From a bacterium (lineage in GTDB: Bacteria > Planctomycetota > Planctomycetia > Planctomycetales > Planctomycetaceae), in contig WGMU01000023.1 of the NCBI GenBank assembly GCA_016124895.1, positions 44,553 through 108,552 of the forward strand: DNA of 64,000 nt, written 5' to 3'. The notes beneath the pieces were generated by a model. The model had not been told where the DNA came from and ran no database searches. It saw only the letters and a list, made by a program, of their open reading frames with translations. A program made the position numbers and the translations under genes. This document shows, in pieces, positions 43,751 to 55,821 of the stretch; position 1 is the stretch's first letter, and each line of letters opens with the position of its first letter.

Positions 43751-45103
43751 TCAGAAGCCAGCGGCAGCGGCGTTTGGATCGGCTGCCGCACCTGCGTCTG
43801 GTGCCTCGGCATCGCCTTCCGGATTGTCTGCTGCAAACTCGGGAAGAATCGGCTGCCGTTCCGGATGAGCGTGGAAGATGGGGAACTCCTGCCCGTCTTC
43901 ATGGATACAGACTGTCAGGCCGGAGGGAGTCGCCAGAAAGAGCCGGTCAGTCAGTTCGTTGCCGTAGCGGATGGTGAAGCTCTTCAGCGGCATCGAGCCG
44001 ACGACGTATCCAGACGAGCGATTCACGGCGACCAGATTGTTCGTCTGGTCGGTCAGGAACGCGAGACTGCGGGTCGCTCCGACGAAGTCTTCCATGCCGG
44101 GCAGCCACCACTGTCGAACACCCGTCCGCTTGTCGACGCAGAAGACACCTTCACCGTGCGGGAAGATATAAACACTGTCGCCGATATTGCGCACGGCTTT
44201 GCGAATCGGCAGTCCCGCGACGAATTGCCAGAGGATGTTGCCCGTCAGGCGGTTGATGCAGAAAACGTTGAAGTCCTGAGATGCCAGGAAGACGACGTCA
44301 AACGAGTCAAGCTTTTTGTCGTCATTGAGATCCTCACCGGCGTCGAGTTCACCGTTGTGATTGACGTCCTCGTCGATCGTGCCGGTGCCGAGCGGAGCGG
44401 ACACGGGGCGGTCCGTTTCAAACTGCCAGAGCAGCTTCCGCTCTGTCGCCGTGAGGGAATACAGCGAGTTATCCTGGCTGGCAAAGTTGACGATCAGATT
44501 ATTCGTCACTGGAGGAGCAGTGATAATCTTCGCCGACTTGTAGCGCCACTTCAGAGCCGTACCGCTCCACTGAGGCAGCCGGTCTTCCTCGTGCAGCTCG
44601 CGAATCTTTTTCAGATCGTAGGCGAAGACGCTGCCGTCCAGCGTGCCCAGGTAGACGTGATCGCGATCAATCGCCGGACTGGTTGACGGAGCGTTCTGCA
44701 GCAGCAGCGTCCATTCGACATTGCCATCGAATTTGTCGAGGGCGTAAATCGTCAGGCCGGCAATCACGAGAACGATGTCGTCATTGGCCACCGCCTCGTA
44801 GCTGGGGTCATCCTGCCGACCGAGCTGTCGAGCCCAGCGTTTCTGTCCGGTCGCGGCGTCGAAGGCCGTCACCGTGCCGCCAGACGACTGAACGTAAACG
44901 TTGTCCTCGCCGAGCGACAGATAGCGGACATGGTCGCGATGGATGTCCATCGTTGCCTGACTCCACCACGCGCGCGTGAGACCAAAGCGTGAGAGCATCC
45001 GCGCCGTGGGCAACTGGCCCTGCGTTGGCAACTGAGCTGAAAGGTCGCTTGTCAGACCACCAAACAGTATGGCGAAACAGATCGCGAGTTCCCGACGGAA
45101 CAT
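43751..45103 (-). CDS. Exported PQQ-like propeller protein with EF-hand-type insertion
   Basis: A 450-aa exported propeller protein. I chose the ATG at 45103 because it gives a signal peptide (FRRELAICFAILFGGLTSDL) and has a perfect AGGAGG ribosome site; the longer frame to 45271 lacks both. Blades read NVYVQSSGGTVTAFDAATGQ, DIVLVIAGLTIYALDKFDGN, HVYLGTLDGSVFAYDL and so on. Between blades, residues 246-269 contain two EF-hand-like 12-residue loops, DVNHNGELDAGE and DLNDDKKLDSFD, suggesting calcium binding. It ends in an Ala/Asp/Pro-rich tail (about 425-450). The role may be periplasmic scaffolding; PQQ-dehydrogenase catalytic motifs are not evident. Confidence 0.85.
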   Translation of the reverse strand: MFRRELAICFAILFGGLTSDLSAQLPTQGQLPTARMLSRFGLTRAWWSQATMDIHRDHVRYLSLGEDNVYVQSSGGTVTAFDAATGQKRWARQLGRQDDPSYEAVANDDIVLVIAGLTIYALDKFDGNVEWTLLLQNAPSTSPAIDRDHVYLGTLDGSVFAYDLKKIRELHEEDRLPQWSGTALKWRYKSAKIITAPPVTNNLIVNFASQDNSLYSLTATERKLLWQFETDRPVSAPLGTGTIDEDVNHNGELDAGEDLNDDKKLDSFDVVFLASQDFNVFCINRLTGNILWQFVAGLPIRKAVRNIGDSVYIFPHGEGVFCVDKRTGVRQWWLPGMEDFVGATRSLAFLTDQTNNLVAVNRSSGYVVGSMPLKSFTIRYGNELTDRLFLATPSGLTVCIHEDGQEFPIFHAHPERQPILPEFAADNPEGDAEAPDAGAAADPNAAAAGF

Positions 45104-45740
45104 GGCTGCCTCCTGGAAGTGCGGGCAAAGCCCGATGTGAATTGCCGACGCTCGATCCCGGCCCTCGAGGGTTTGTGGATCAGTCGCCGTCCGAATGTGC
45201 GGCCTCGTGCCGGATGACCCCTCATCCGCCGCTGCCGCTGGAAGTAACCGGCAGCAGCGTCGAAACGACAAGCTCTAAGAAATTCCGGAGGGCAATACTA
45301 CTGCGAAGATCCCTGTCGCGCGACTTTCCCACCCGAATCATCCCGCAAAGGTCGGCTTCGGGCGACCGTGACGACCCTCCCGCAACAAACGCCACTCCCG
45401 GCAGAACTGCCAGAACTTCCGCACAACGGAATCTCTGCGTCAATAAACCTGCTGATTGCCTGGTCCGGACGAGTGGTGCTTGGACTGAGGATTCTACGAG
45501 GCAGGTTCCGCACGACTCCAGAACCGCATGACATGAAACGCCTGGCGTGTTCTGAGCACCGCCGTACAACTGGAACGACGGCACTATTGTGACAGACAAC
45601 CGGATGCTGAGTGGCTCGTGATTCGGCGTCGGACTGGTATCCTCTCGGACTTTCGTGCCGGAAGGTCTGTCCCGCAGCGGCGTGGCAGCAGTCAGACCGT
45701 GCTGCTCACCACTCGCGACCAGAGTGAGGTCACTTCAACG
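45104..45740. other. Divergent intergenic region
   Basis: About 640 bases between the second propeller gene (-) and proC (+). Promoters for both must lie here, but I see no strong sigma-70 pair, hairpin or credible small gene. Confidence 0.45.
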
Positions 45741-46559
45741 ATGACGAGCGAAAACTCAATCCGTGTCGGCTTTATCGGCGCGGGGAAAATGGCGACGGCA
45801 TTGGCGCGAGGACTGATCTCGTCGGGGTTTGTCTCGGCCGACGGCGTGGTCGCCAGCGACGTTTACGCGACGGCTCGCGAGAGCTTTCAGACGGAGACGA
45901 GGACGCAGACCGTCGAATCGAACGCGGATGTCGTTGCCAGCAGCGACGTCGTGATCCTCGCCGTCAAGCCGCAGCAGATGGGCGACGTGCTCGACGGAAT
46001 TTCGTCGCTGCTCGAAGATCGGCATCTGGTGATCTCGATCGCCGCCGGCCTGCCGCTGTCGTTTTACGAAGCGAAGCTCGGCGCGACGCGGCGAGTCATC
46101 CGCGTGATGCCGAACACGCCCTGCCTGGTCGGCGAGACGGCCGCTGGATTTGCCGTTGGCGCTTCCGCAACGGCAAAGGACGCGGAACTGGTTGCGTCGC
46201 TGCTCGGGACGGTCGGCCTCGCTGTGCAGGTCGATGAGAAACTGCTCGACGCCGTGACGGGGCTGTCCGGCAGCGGGCCGGCTTACGTTTATCAGATGAT
46301 TGAAGCTCTCAGCGACGGTGGCGTGCGAGTCGGCCTGCCTCGCGATGTCGCAACAAAACTGGCTGCTCAGACGTTGCTCGGAGCGGCAAAGATGGTGCTC
46401 GAAACCGGCGAGCATCCGGGGACTCTCAAAGACGCTGTCACCAGTCCCGGCGGGACAACGATCGCCGGCATCCACGCCCTCGAACGCGGCGGCCTGCGAG
46501 CAACCCTGATGAACGCTGTCGAAGCCGCAACCAACCGCTCGAAGGAACTGGGACAGTAA
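45741..46559 (+). CDS. proC: Pyrroline-5-carboxylate reductase
   Basis: Last step of proline synthesis, reducing pyrroline-5-carboxylate with NAD(P)H. The protein is 272 aa from the ATG at 45741, the normal length; the upstream 41 codons are open but unconserved. The N-terminal Rossmann loop reads VGFIGAGKMATALARGL; further features are VVILAVKPQQM, RVIRVMPNTPCLVGE, the GLSGSGPAYVYQMIEALSDG signature near residue 165, and the C-terminal DAVTSPGGTTIAGIHALE, all standard in ProC. It lies 124 bases upstream of the cyclase gene, separated by an inverted repeat, so joint transcription is uncertain. Confidence 0.95.
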   Translation: MTSENSIRVGFIGAGKMATALARGLISSGFVSADGVVASDVYATARESFQTETRTQTVESNADVVASSDVVILAVKPQQMGDVLDGISSLLEDRHLVISIAAGLPLSFYEAKLGATRRVIRVMPNTPCLVGETAAGFAVGASATAKDAELVASLLGTVGLAVQVDEKLLDAVTGLSGSGPAYVYQMIEALSDGGVRVGLPRDVATKLAAQTLLGAAKMVLETGEHPGTLKDAVTSPGGTTIAGIHALERGGLRATLMNAVEAATNRSKELGQ

Positions 46560-46573
46560 CTGCCAGCGTGACG

Positions 46574-46670
46574 CTGACGCAAAGCCGCTAAGACGCAAAG
46601 GATCGCCAAGAACCGGCGGTCTTCAGCGCAAAGCTTTGCGGCCCTTTGCGTCTTCGCGACTTTGCGTCAG
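46574..46670. repeat. Imperfect 27-bp inverted repeat of the CTTTGCG family
   Basis: The arms 46574-46600 and 46644-46670 match at 25 of 27 positions; the pattern is GACGCAAAG...CTTTGCGTC. Related elements lie at 52529-52601 and 53686-53755. It sits between proC and the cyclase gene. Confidence 0.8.
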
Positions 46671-46683
46671 ACGACAGCATCAT

Positions 46684-48957
<2,274 letters not shown>

Positions 48958-49079
48958 TGTCAGCATGCTGGCCAGTGACTGCGGGCCGGCAACAGGATGC
49001 CACCTTCCGACGGAATCGATCGGCGTACCTCATTTCGGCGCCGGACCGATCCGACGAAACCCTCATAACAGCCTGCCTT

Positions 49080-49112
49080 TACGGGACAAGCCGGCGCCTC
49101 AGCCGGTGGCAC
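49080..49112. repeat. Short repeat-like element upstream of the prenyl synthetase
   Basis: GGGACAAGCCGGCGCCTCAG then CCGGTGGCAC, resembling the ACAAGCCGGC arm of the dispersed element at 17480 and 48536, but divergent. Lies in the 203-base gap between the cyclase gene and the synthetase gene. Confidence 0.5.
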
Positions 49113-49160
49113 GGATGCACTACCCGTAACAGCTTCAGACCAACTCAACAGGAACGCCAC

Positions 49161-51026
49161 GTGACGATCGCACCTGCCGACTCATACGTTGCGGAGCCTG
49201 CCAGCGTCGCAACGGGCCGGATCTCGACGCTGTCGGACGACGATGCTCCAGTGAAGCGCCGCCGCCGTCGACAGAGCACCACGCACCTGAAGTTCGTTCC
49301 GGAAACGCTCGAGCAGCGGGAAGCCGTCAAGGCCGCTGCCGAAAAGTTCGCCGAAACACTTGACCGCAGCCGCAACTTCAGCAAGGCGGAACTCGAAGAC
49401 TGGTCACGTGACCTGCTGAAGTCGATGAACCTGCCCGAGAAGTTCGTCGGATTCACTGCAGTCCTGATCGGTAATTTCTTCTGGAAGCGGCAGTTCCTGG
49501 CGATCCCGTTCGAGAAGCGTCTGCTGCTGCTGCCCCACTGCCTGAAGCACGCGGAAGGCTGCCCGGCCGATTACGATGAATTCGGGCTCGACTGCGAGAC
49601 CTGCGGCGCGTGCTCGATCGCCGACTACAAGGTCAAAGCTGAAAAGCTCGGGTACAAGGTGCTCGTCGCGGAAGGCTCACCGATTGTCCTGAAAATCATC
49701 GTCAGCGGCTACGTTGACGGGATTCTGGGCGTCGCCTGCCTGAACGTTTTGGAAAAGGCGATCGACAAGGTGCTGATCGCAGGCGTGCCGAGTTACGCCG
49801 TGCCGCTGCACTCGGGCGACTGCAAGAATACGACGCTCGATCAAAGCTGGATCTGGGAAGTGATCGATAAGTACGAGCCCATACCTGAACCGGAAACACC
49901 CAGCTATCTGCCGCTGATTCGCGCGTCCAATTTTCTGTTCGAGAAGAACTTCGATCACCTGCTGCCGCGCGTTCGCACGAAGGATCCCGCGAAGGCCGAA
50001 TCGCCGATCGCGTTTACCGAACAGATTTCCTACGACTGGCTGCAGAACGGCGGCAAGCGGTTTCGCCCGTTCATCACACTCGCCGCTTACGACGCGATGA
50101 CCGGTGGCGCACTCCAGAAGCTGAGTCTTGATGGCCTCGACAAACTGCCAATTCCGGACTCCGTCAGCCGCGTCGCGATGTCGATCGAAGCGTTCCACAA
50201 AGCGTCGCTGGTGCATGACGACATTGAGGACGACGACCAGTTCCGCTATGGCCGCCAGACGGTGCATCGCGAGTTCGATATCAGCACGGCGATCAACGTT
50301 GGCGATCATCTGATCGGACTCGGGTACAAGCTGCTGACATCCTGCCGCAACGATTTCGGAGCCGAAGTCGCCTGCGATGTGCTCGACAGAATGAGCCAGG
50401 CTCACCTGAAGCTCTGCGACGGCCAGGGCGCCGAAATGGCCTGGGAACGCCGACCGACGCTCGAACTGACACCGCTCGACGCCCTGCAGATTTACGCGCT
50501 CAAGACTTCGCCAGCGTTCGAGGCGGCACTGTACTCCGGCCTGCGAATGGCCGGGCCGATGGACGAATACGAGGAACTCGTCCCGTTGTTCTGTCGGCAC
50601 CTGGGCGTTGGTTTCCAGATCCTCAACGACCTGAAGGACTGGAAAGGCGACAGCAACAACAAGCTCGTCGCTGGCCAGGACGCCGAAGCTCTCCGCCCGA
50701 CACTGCTGCTGGCTCTGGCCATTGAGGCCGCGACAGACGAGCAGAAGGTCGAACTGCAGAGCGTGCTCTCGCCCGACGTGGACGGAGCTGATCGCGTCGA
50801 GACTCTCGGTCGCATTTACGAAGCGACTGGCGTGTTCGACAAAGCGGAAGCACTTGTCGAAAAGTCACGGGCTCGTGCCGAGTCACTCGCCGACGATGTC
50901 AGCAACGAACGGCTGCGATACCTGCTCTACTTCCTGGTCGACACAGTCCTCGCCCCGGAAGACGACACGCCAAAGCCAACAATCCCGACCGGCCCGGAAC
51001 TGCTGATGTCGCTGCCGATTGCTTGA
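49161..51026 (+). CDS. DUF116-polyprenyl synthetase fusion protein
   Basis: A 621-aa protein with two parts. Residues about 60-255 look like a DUF116 domain, a cysteine-rich module of unknown function known in methanogens and some anaerobes: C127, C134, C145, C148 and C151 (C-x6-C-x10-C-x2-C-x2-C) followed by VLVAEGSP and a region with [11 protein letters not shown]. Residues about 265-590 are a trans-prenyltransferase: NGGKRFRPF, the first aspartate motif DDIEDDD at 353-359, and the second NDLKDWKGD at 489-497. It should elongate isoprenyl diphosphates (product length not predictable), and its neighbour is a terpene cyclase. The start is a GTG; the frame is open 68 codons upstream, but there it reads as noise. 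An iron-sulfur cluster on the DUF116 cysteines is a hypothesis. Confidence 0.9.
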   Translation: MTIAPADSYVAEPASVATGRISTLSDDDAPVKRRRRRQSTTHLKFVPETLEQREAVKAAAEKFAETLDRSRNFSKAELEDWSRDLLKSMNLPEKFVGFTAVLIGNFFWKRQFLAIPFEKRLLLLPHCLKHAEGCPADYDEFGLDCETCGACSIADYKVKAEKLGYKVLVAEGSPIVLKIIVSGYVDGILGVACLNVLEKAIDKVLIAGVPSYAVPLHSGDCKNTTLDQSWIWEVIDKYEPIPEPETPSYLPLIRASNFLFEKNFDHLLPRVRTKDPAKAESPIAFTEQISYDWLQNGGKRFRPFITLAAYDAMTGGALQKLSLDGLDKLPIPDSVSRVAMSIEAFHKASLVHDDIEDDDQFRYGRQTVHREFDISTAINVGDHLIGLGYKLLTSCRNDFGAEVACDVLDRMSQAHLKLCDGQGAEMAWERRPTLELTPLDALQIYALKTSPAFEAALYSGLRMAGPMDEYEELVPLFCRHLGVGFQILNDLKDWKGDSNNKLVAGQDAEALRPTLLLALAIEAATDEQKVELQSVLSPDVDGADRVETLGRIYEATGVFDKAEALVEKSRARAESLADDVSNERLRYLLYFLVDTVLAPEDDTPKPTIPTGPELLMSLPIA

Positions 51027-51148
51027 TCGTCCGCTGGTAACATAGTGGTACTGCGCGAGCCGTCCGGCCGAATCACCAATGGTCTGCAGAAACCGGATGG
51101 CTCGCGTCGTTCCACAACTACAAACGCTTCTCCATCAGGTAACCCATC

Positions 51149-51544
51149 GTGAGTCAGGAAACCGAAAGCCACCTTGTCTCTCTGTGCCAGCAGGTGCTGG
51201 ACTCCATTCACACCCAGGACTGGGAGACCTACGCCAGCCTGTGCCATCCGACGCTGTCCGCGTTCGAGCCGGAAGGTCGTGGACACCTGATCGAGGGGTT
51301 GCCGTTCCACAAATTCTATTTCGAGCTGGAGTCGAATGGTCGGGCGGTCCGGTCGACGATCTCCTCACCGAAAGTCCGGATGCTCGGCGACGACGCAGCG
51401 GTTGTCACCTACACGCGGCTGACGCAGCGAGTCCAGGCGGACGGTTCTGTTCCGACCGGCGTCGCCGAAGAGACTCGGATCTGGCAGAAGATTGACGGGG
51501 AATGGCGACACGTCCATTTCCACCGGTCGATTCCGGGGGCGTAG
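51149..51544 (+). CDS. CaMKII-association-domain/NTF2-like protein
   Basis: A 131-aa protein of the NTF2-like fold, closest to the calcium/calmodulin-dependent kinase II association-domain group used in bacteria as small oligomeric binding or enzymatic domains. It reads DSIHTQDWETYASLCHPTL, then FEPEGRGHLIEGLPFHKFYF, a recognisable family stretch, and ends TRIWQKIDGEWRHVHFHRS, the usual last strands. No signal peptide. The substrate or partner is unknown. It precedes panD by 215 bases. Confidence 0.8.
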   Translation: MSQETESHLVSLCQQVLDSIHTQDWETYASLCHPTLSAFEPEGRGHLIEGLPFHKFYFELESNGRAVRSTISSPKVRMLGDDAAVVTYTRLTQRVQADGSVPTGVAEETRIWQKIDGEWRHVHFHRSIPGA

Positions 51545-51759
51545 CAGGCTGTCCGGACGCGGGATAGGCCCTGGCTGGCCAGTGCTCGGGTTGCTCGCAG
51601 GTAAGCCGTACCGGACACGCGACGTCTGGTTTGAACCGTGATATCATGCGACCTGTCCTGCAGGGCGAAGATGTGGCGCAGTGGTCTCCCGTTGAAGTTT
51701 CGTTTCTGGAGACATGCAATTCTGTTCGCATCGGCCCGGACTGACGCGGAAAAAGAGCG

Positions 51760-52131
51760 ATGAGAGAGTTTGTCGGCTGCAAGCTGCACGGCTTGCGAAT
51801 CACAGATAAAAGCCTCGATTACGAGGGGTCCGCGGCGATTCCGCCCAGCCTGATGCGGGCGGCGGATATTCATCCGTATGAACGCGTTTATATCGTCAAC
51901 AAGGCGACGGGCATTCGCTGGGACACGTACGCGATTCCCGGCACTGAAGGCGAATTCAGCCTCAATGGGGCCGCTGCCCGGCTCGGTGAAATCGGCGACG
52001 AAGTCCTGCTCTGGACATTCCGCCGCGAAGAACGTTTCACCGGAGCCACCGTCCTGTTCCTCGACGAAAACAATCAGATCGAGCGCATGAAGACTTACGC
52101 CGACGAGGAACCCAGCCCGGCCAGCTTCTGA
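51760..52131 (+). CDS. panD: Aspartate 1-decarboxylase
   Basis: Converts L-aspartate to beta-alanine for pantothenate and CoA. The protein is 123 aa. It is a pyruvoyl enzyme made by self-cleavage at G23-S24 in DYEGSAAIPP; the serine that becomes the pyruvoyl group is present. GCKLHGLRIT contains the expected active-site lysine K8; IRWDTYAIPG and FSLNGAAARLGEIGDEVLL match the family. No panB or panC is in this window. Its stop lies 9 bases before the next gene's start, so co-transcription is likely. Confidence 0.94.
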   Translation: MREFVGCKLHGLRITDKSLDYEGSAAIPPSLMRAADIHPYERVYIVNKATGIRWDTYAIPGTEGEFSLNGAAARLGEIGDEVLLWTFRREERFTGATVLFLDENNQIERMKTYADEEPSPASF

Positions 52132-52140
52132 AACGGACCT

Positions 52141-52506
52141 ATGAACCAGCCCGTCGAACCTGAGGTCGTTGTCCTGTGCAGCGACCTCTTTTTTTCATCC
52201 TCGATCGAAGGCACGGCGAGCCTGCAGTCCGTGTCCTGCCGAGTTGTCGGCTCAGTCGATCAGTTGTCAGAACTGATTTCCAACGGAAGTGTCCGTCGAG
52301 TGATCGTCGACCTCGAATTCCCCGAACTCGATCCAATGATCGTTGTCAGTCTACTGCCGGCATCACATCGCCCGGAGACCTTCGCCTTCGGGCCACACGT
52401 CAAAGTCGAACAGCTGCGAGCCGCCCGCGAAGCCGGCATCGACCACGTTTTGCCCCGCAGCCAGTTCTCTGAACAACTGGCTGCAATCCTTTCCGGGAAT
52501 CTGTAG
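52141..52506 (+). CDS. Receiver-like (degenerate) small protein
   Basis: A 121-aa single-domain protein that resembles a response-regulator receiver fold: EVVVLCSDLFFSS as beta-1, VRRVIVDLEFPELDPM as beta-3 with aspartates where the phosphoacceptor would be, and a final AAREAGIDHVLPRSQFSEQL, where the usual lysine appears to be replaced by arginine (VLPR). The first acidic pair is also incomplete. It may therefore be a pseudo-receiver acting without phosphorylation. It directly follows panD, so it might regulate or bind PanD, but that is inference from position. Confidence 0.6.
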   Translation: MNQPVEPEVVVLCSDLFFSSSIEGTASLQSVSCRVVGSVDQLSELISNGSVRRVIVDLEFPELDPMIVVSLLPASHRPETFAFGPHVKVEQLRAAREAGIDHVLPRSQFSEQLAAILSGNL

Positions 52507-52528
52507 AAAGCGAATCAGAGAGTCTCGG

Positions 52529-52601
52529 CAGCGCAAAGGCACGAAGTCGCAAACGACGCAAAGTCTTTGCGAATCTTTGTGCCTTAGCGACTTTGCGCTG
52601 C
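52529..52601. repeat. Second copy of the CTTTGCG inverted-repeat family
   Basis: CAGCGCAAAGGCACGAAGTC on the left and CTTAGCGACTTTGCGCTG on the right form an imperfect hairpin. It lies between the pseudo-receiver gene and argC. Confidence 0.7.
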
Positions 52602-52646
52602 TGACCGCATGGCTGCTTCATCTGCGAACGAATTCAGGAACTCATC

Positions 52647-53663
52647 ATGCCTCGCGTCGCCGTTCTGGGAGCCACTGGCTATACCGCTTTTGAACTGATC
52701 CGGATTCTGCTACGGAATCCCGAGGTGCAGATCACCGCGGCCACAACGCGACAGGAAGGCTCGCCGCCGATCAGCTCGATCCATCCCGCACTGACCGGAC
52801 AATTCGATCTGGCCTGCGAAGACCTGACGCCGCAGCAGATCGCCGAGCGGGCCGACTTCGCGTTCTGCTGCCTGCCACACGCGGCCAGTGCGGCCGTCAT
52901 TTCCGAACTGCTTGACGGCGGCGTCCGTGTCGTCGACCTCAGCGCCGATTACCGGCTCAATGATCCGCAGGTTTACCAGCAGTGGTACAAGGTCGAGCAC
53001 CCCGATCCGGAGCGGCTTGGCAAAACGGTTTACGGTCTGCCGGAACTTTACCGTGACCGGATCGCCGATCAGGATTTGATTGCCAACCCTGGTTGCTACA
53101 CCAGCACGTCGATCCTTGCGCTGGCTCCGTTTCTCAAGGCCGGACTGATCGAACCGACCGGAATCATCATCGACGCCAAAAGCGGCGTCTCCGGAGCCGG
53201 ACGCAGCCCGAAACTCGGAACGCTGTATGCCGAGTGCAACGAATCAATCTCGGCCTACGGCGTCGGCAGCCATCGTCATCAGCCCGAAATCGAGCAGGTA
53301 CTGACCGACGTTAGCGGCAAGCAAGTCGACGTCGTCTTCACTCCGCACCTGACGCCGATGGATCGCGGCATCCTGGCGACGATCTACGCGAAACCGCTCG
53401 GCGACCTGCCCGAAGCCGACGCCCTGGCCGTTCTGCGTGAGTTCTACGCCGGTGAGCCCTTCATCAGCGTCGTCAAAGACCTGCCGTCAACAAAACACGT
53501 CACCGGCACAAACAACTTCCATGTCACAGTTCGTCGGACGAAAGGCTACCTGACAATCCTCGCCGTCCTGGACAACCTGATTAAGGGCGCTTCCGGTGTC
53601 GCCGTCCAGAACTTCAACCTGATGGCCGGTTACAACGAAACGCTGGGGCTGCTGCCTGTCTGA
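52647..53663 (+). CDS. argC: N-acetyl-gamma-glutamyl-phosphate reductase
   Basis: Reduces N-acetylglutamyl phosphate to the semialdehyde in arginine synthesis. The protein is 338 aa, the normal length. It begins [20 protein letters not shown] (nucleotide binding), has [11 protein letters not shown], and carries the active-site cysteine C150 in NPGCYTSTS, then [12 protein letters not shown], the [12 protein letters not shown] stretch with the catalytic histidine, and the [18 protein letters not shown] segment. A standard ATG; the inverted repeat lies upstream. It converges with groEL across a strong terminator. No other arg gene is adjacent. Confidence 0.95.
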   Translation: MPRVAVLGATGYTAFELIRILLRNPEVQITAATTRQEGSPPISSIHPALTGQFDLACEDLTPQQIAERADFAFCCLPHAASAAVISELLDGGVRVVDLSADYRLNDPQVYQQWYKVEHPDPERLGKTVYGLPELYRDRIADQDLIANPGCYTSTSILALAPFLKAGLIEPTGIIIDAKSGVSGAGRSPKLGTLYAECNESISAYGVGSHRHQPEIEQVLTDVSGKQVDVVFTPHLTPMDRGILATIYAKPLGDLPEADALAVLREFYAGEPFISVVKDLPSTKHVTGTNNFHVTVRRTKGYLTILAVLDNLIKGASGVAVQNFNLMAGYNETLGLLPV

Positions 53664-53685
53664 TTTGAGCTGGTTGTCGCAAGAA

Positions 53686-53755
53686 ACCGCGAGGGTGCAG
53701 GGTATCGCAAAACAGAACTTCGCGTTTCTTTGCACCTTCACGTCTTTGCGCTGAA
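53686..53755. repeat. Third, degenerate copy of the CTTTGCG family
   Basis: CGCAAGAAACCGCGAGGGTG and CTTTGCACCTTCACGTCTTT are partial complements after argC; a shorter and more diverged relative of the 46574 and 52529 elements. Confidence 0.5.
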
Positions 53756-53769
53756 CCCAAGCGCATCTA

Positions 53770-53806
53770 AAAACGCCCGGAGAAGTCTGTTCTCTCCGGG
53801 CGTTTT
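53770..53806. terminator. Bidirectional terminator between argC and groEL
   Basis: The arms AAAACGCCCGGAGA (53770-53783) and TCTCCGGGCGTTTT (53793-53806) form a 14-bp stem with a 9-nt loop. Followed on the plus strand by GATTTTC, and on the minus strand by TTTT of the stem plus AGATG. It can stop both argC and groEL transcripts. Confidence 0.88.
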
Positions 53807-53838
53807 GATTTTCAGATTGAGGCTACTCAGCCAACAGC

Positions 53839-55452
53839 TTAGTAGATGTCCTCGTCGTGGCCGTGGCCCTTCTTGTCGTCCTTCGGCTTTTCAGCGATCA
53901 GAGCGTCGCTGGTCAGCAGCAGGGTGGCGACAGATGCGGCGTTTTGCAGAGCGGTCCGCGTGACCTTGGTCGGGTCGATGATGCCGCCCTTGACGAGATC
54001 CTCGAACTTGTCTGTCGCGGCGTTGTAGCCCTTGTTGCCGTCCAGTTCGAGAACCTTCTCACAGATCACGCTGCCGTCTTTACCGGCGTTGTTGGCGATC
54101 TGTGTGATCGGAGCACGGCAGGCACGCAGGATGATGTTGTATCCAACTTCTTCATCGTGACCGAGCTTGCCGGACTTGACGGCTCCGGATGCACGCAGCA
54201 GAGCCACGCCACCGCCGGGCAGGATGCCTTCTTCGACGGCGGCACGAGTCGCGTGCAGAGCGTCTTCGACGCGAGCCTTCTTTTCCTTCATTTCGGATTC
54301 GGTCGCCGCTCCGACGTTGACCTGAGCCACGCCGCCGGACAGCTTTGCAATCCGCTCGTTGAGCTTTTCCTTGTCGTAGTCGCTCGTCGAGTTTTCCAGC
54401 TCGCGACGAATCTGATCGATGCGGGCCTTGATGTCGGCCGTCTTGCCGCCACCTTCAATGATCGTCGTGTTGTCCTTGTCGACGATGACCTTCTTGGCCG
54501 TGCCGAGATCACTGAGCTGTACGTTTTCCAGCTTGATCCCCAGGTCTTCAAAGATCGCCGTACCACCGCACATAATGGCGATGTCCTGCAGCATGGCCTT
54601 ACGACGATCGCCGTAGCCCGGAGCTTTGACGGCAGCGATCTTGAAGGTGCCACGCAGCTTGTTGATGACCAGCGTCGCCAGAGCTTCGCCTTCGACATCT
54701 TCGGCAATGATCAGCAACGGCTTGCCGCTCTGAACCACCTTTTCGAGGACCGGAACCAGGTCCTTGATGTTGGTGACCTTCTTTTCGTGGATCAGCACGT
54801 AGGCGTCTTCGAAGACGGTCTCCATGCTCTGCGGATCGGTCACGAAATACGGCGACAGGTAACCGCGGTCGAACTGCAGGCCTTCCTTCTTTTCGTAGTC
54901 AGTCGTCAGGCTCTTACCTTCTTCGACCGTGATGACGCCGTCCTTACCGACTTCTTCCATCGCCTGAGCGAGGATGTCACCGATTTCGGTATCACCGTTC
55001 GCGGCAACCGTACCAACCTGAGCGACCGATTTCTTGTTGCGGCACTCGGTCGACATTCCAGCGAGCTGCTCGACGATGTCGTTGACGGCTTTGTCCATGC
55101 CACGCTTCATATCGATCGGGCTGACGCCAGCGACGACGGCTTTCAGGCCTTCGTTGAAGATCGCTTCAGCCATCACTGTTGCGGTGGTCGTGCCGTCACC
55201 GGCGTTGTCGGACGTCTTACTGGCGACTTCTTTGACCAGCTTGGCGCCCATGTCTTCAAACTTGTCGGGCAGTTCGATTTCACGTGCGACTGTGACGCCG
55301 TCCTTCGTGACGGTCGGCGAGCCGAAGCTCTTTTCGAGGATCACGTTACGGCCGCGTGGGCCCAGCGTGACTTTGACGGCTCGTGCCAGCTTGCTGACAC
55401 CGCGCCGCATGGCTTCCTGAGCTTCCTGATCGAAGGCAATGATCTTTGCCAT
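53839..55452 (-). CDS. groEL: 60-kDa chaperonin GroEL
   Basis: Folds proteins inside a double-ring chamber with GroES and ATP. The protein is 537 aa. It has [49 protein letters not shown] (nucleotide-binding) and [17 protein letters not shown], all invariant. The C terminus ends [13 protein letters not shown] instead of the usual GGM repeat, with histidine and acidic residues; this may alter the chamber floor or mark a secondary GroEL copy, common in planctomycetes. It lies 69 bases downstream of groES. The ATG is preceded by AGGAGA. Confidence 0.96.
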   Translation of the reverse strand: MAKIIAFDQEAQEAMRRGVSKLARAVKVTLGPRGRNVILEKSFGSPTVTKDGVTVAREIELPDKFEDMGAKLVKEVASKTSDNAGDGTTTATVMAEAIFNEGLKAVVAGVSPIDMKRGMDKAVNDIVEQLAGMSTECRNKKSVAQVGTVAANGDTEIGDILAQAMEEVGKDGVITVEEGKSLTTDYEKKEGLQFDRGYLSPYFVTDPQSMETVFEDAYVLIHEKKVTNIKDLVPVLEKVVQSGKPLLIIAEDVEGEALATLVINKLRGTFKIAAVKAPGYGDRRKAMLQDIAIMCGGTAIFEDLGIKLENVQLSDLGTAKKVIVDKDNTTIIEGGGKTADIKARIDQIRRELENSTSDYDKEKLNERIAKLSGGVAQVNVGAATESEMKEKKARVEDALHATRAAVEEGILPGGGVALLRASGAVKSGKLGHDEEVGYNIILRACRAPITQIANNAGKDGSVICEKVLELDGNKGYNAATDKFEDLVKGGIIDPTKVTRTALQNAASVATLLLTSDALIAEKPKDDKKGHGHDEDIY

Positions 55453-55521
55453 GTTGGGTTTCTCCTGAGAGATTCAAGCGAGGCTCTTTGCCTCTGCAAA
55501 AGGACCGAGAAGAGTTTGGAA

Positions 55522-55821
55522 CTAAAACGTCGCGAGGATGTCGCTCTCGCGAAGCAGCAGATATTCGGCGTCGTCGACTTTGATTTCGTCGCCGGCGTAC
55601 GAGCTGAACAGCACTTTGTCGCCAGCTTTAACCGTCAGGGCGATCTTCGTTCCGTCGTTGCGGGTGTGGCCTTCGCCAACGGCGATGATCGTGCCACGCT
55701 GAGGTTTGTCCCGAGCTGAATCCGGGAGCACGATTCCGCCCGCCGTGGTGTCTTCGGCAGCGTCCCGCTGCAGCACGACGCGGTCCCCGAGAGGAATCAG
55801 ATTCGTCTTGTTCTTCGCCAT
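55522..55821 (-). CDS. groES: 10-kDa chaperonin GroES
   Basis: Caps GroEL. The protein is 99 aa, as usual. It reads LIPLGDRVVLQRDAAEDTTA, then GGIVLPDSARDKPQRGTIIA, the mobile loop region, and AGDKVLFSSYAGDEIKVDDA; typical ending LLRESDILATF. It starts with ATG and a GAGGAG ribosome site. It leads the groES-groEL operon. I looked upstream for the CIRCE inverted repeat (TTAGCACTC with GAGTGCTAA) and did not find it; control may be by another mechanism. Confidence 0.96.
   Translation of the reverse strand: MAKNKTNLIPLGDRVVLQRDAAEDTTAGGIVLPDSARDKPQRGTIIAVGEGHTRNDGTKIALTVKAGDKVLFSSYAGDEIKVDDAEYLLLRESDILATF

Noticed and set aside
53857..55719. A 620-codon open frame on the plus strand across groEL and groES
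   Set aside because: It is exactly antisense to two certain genes; its length follows from the codon bias of groEL. It has no domain of its own.
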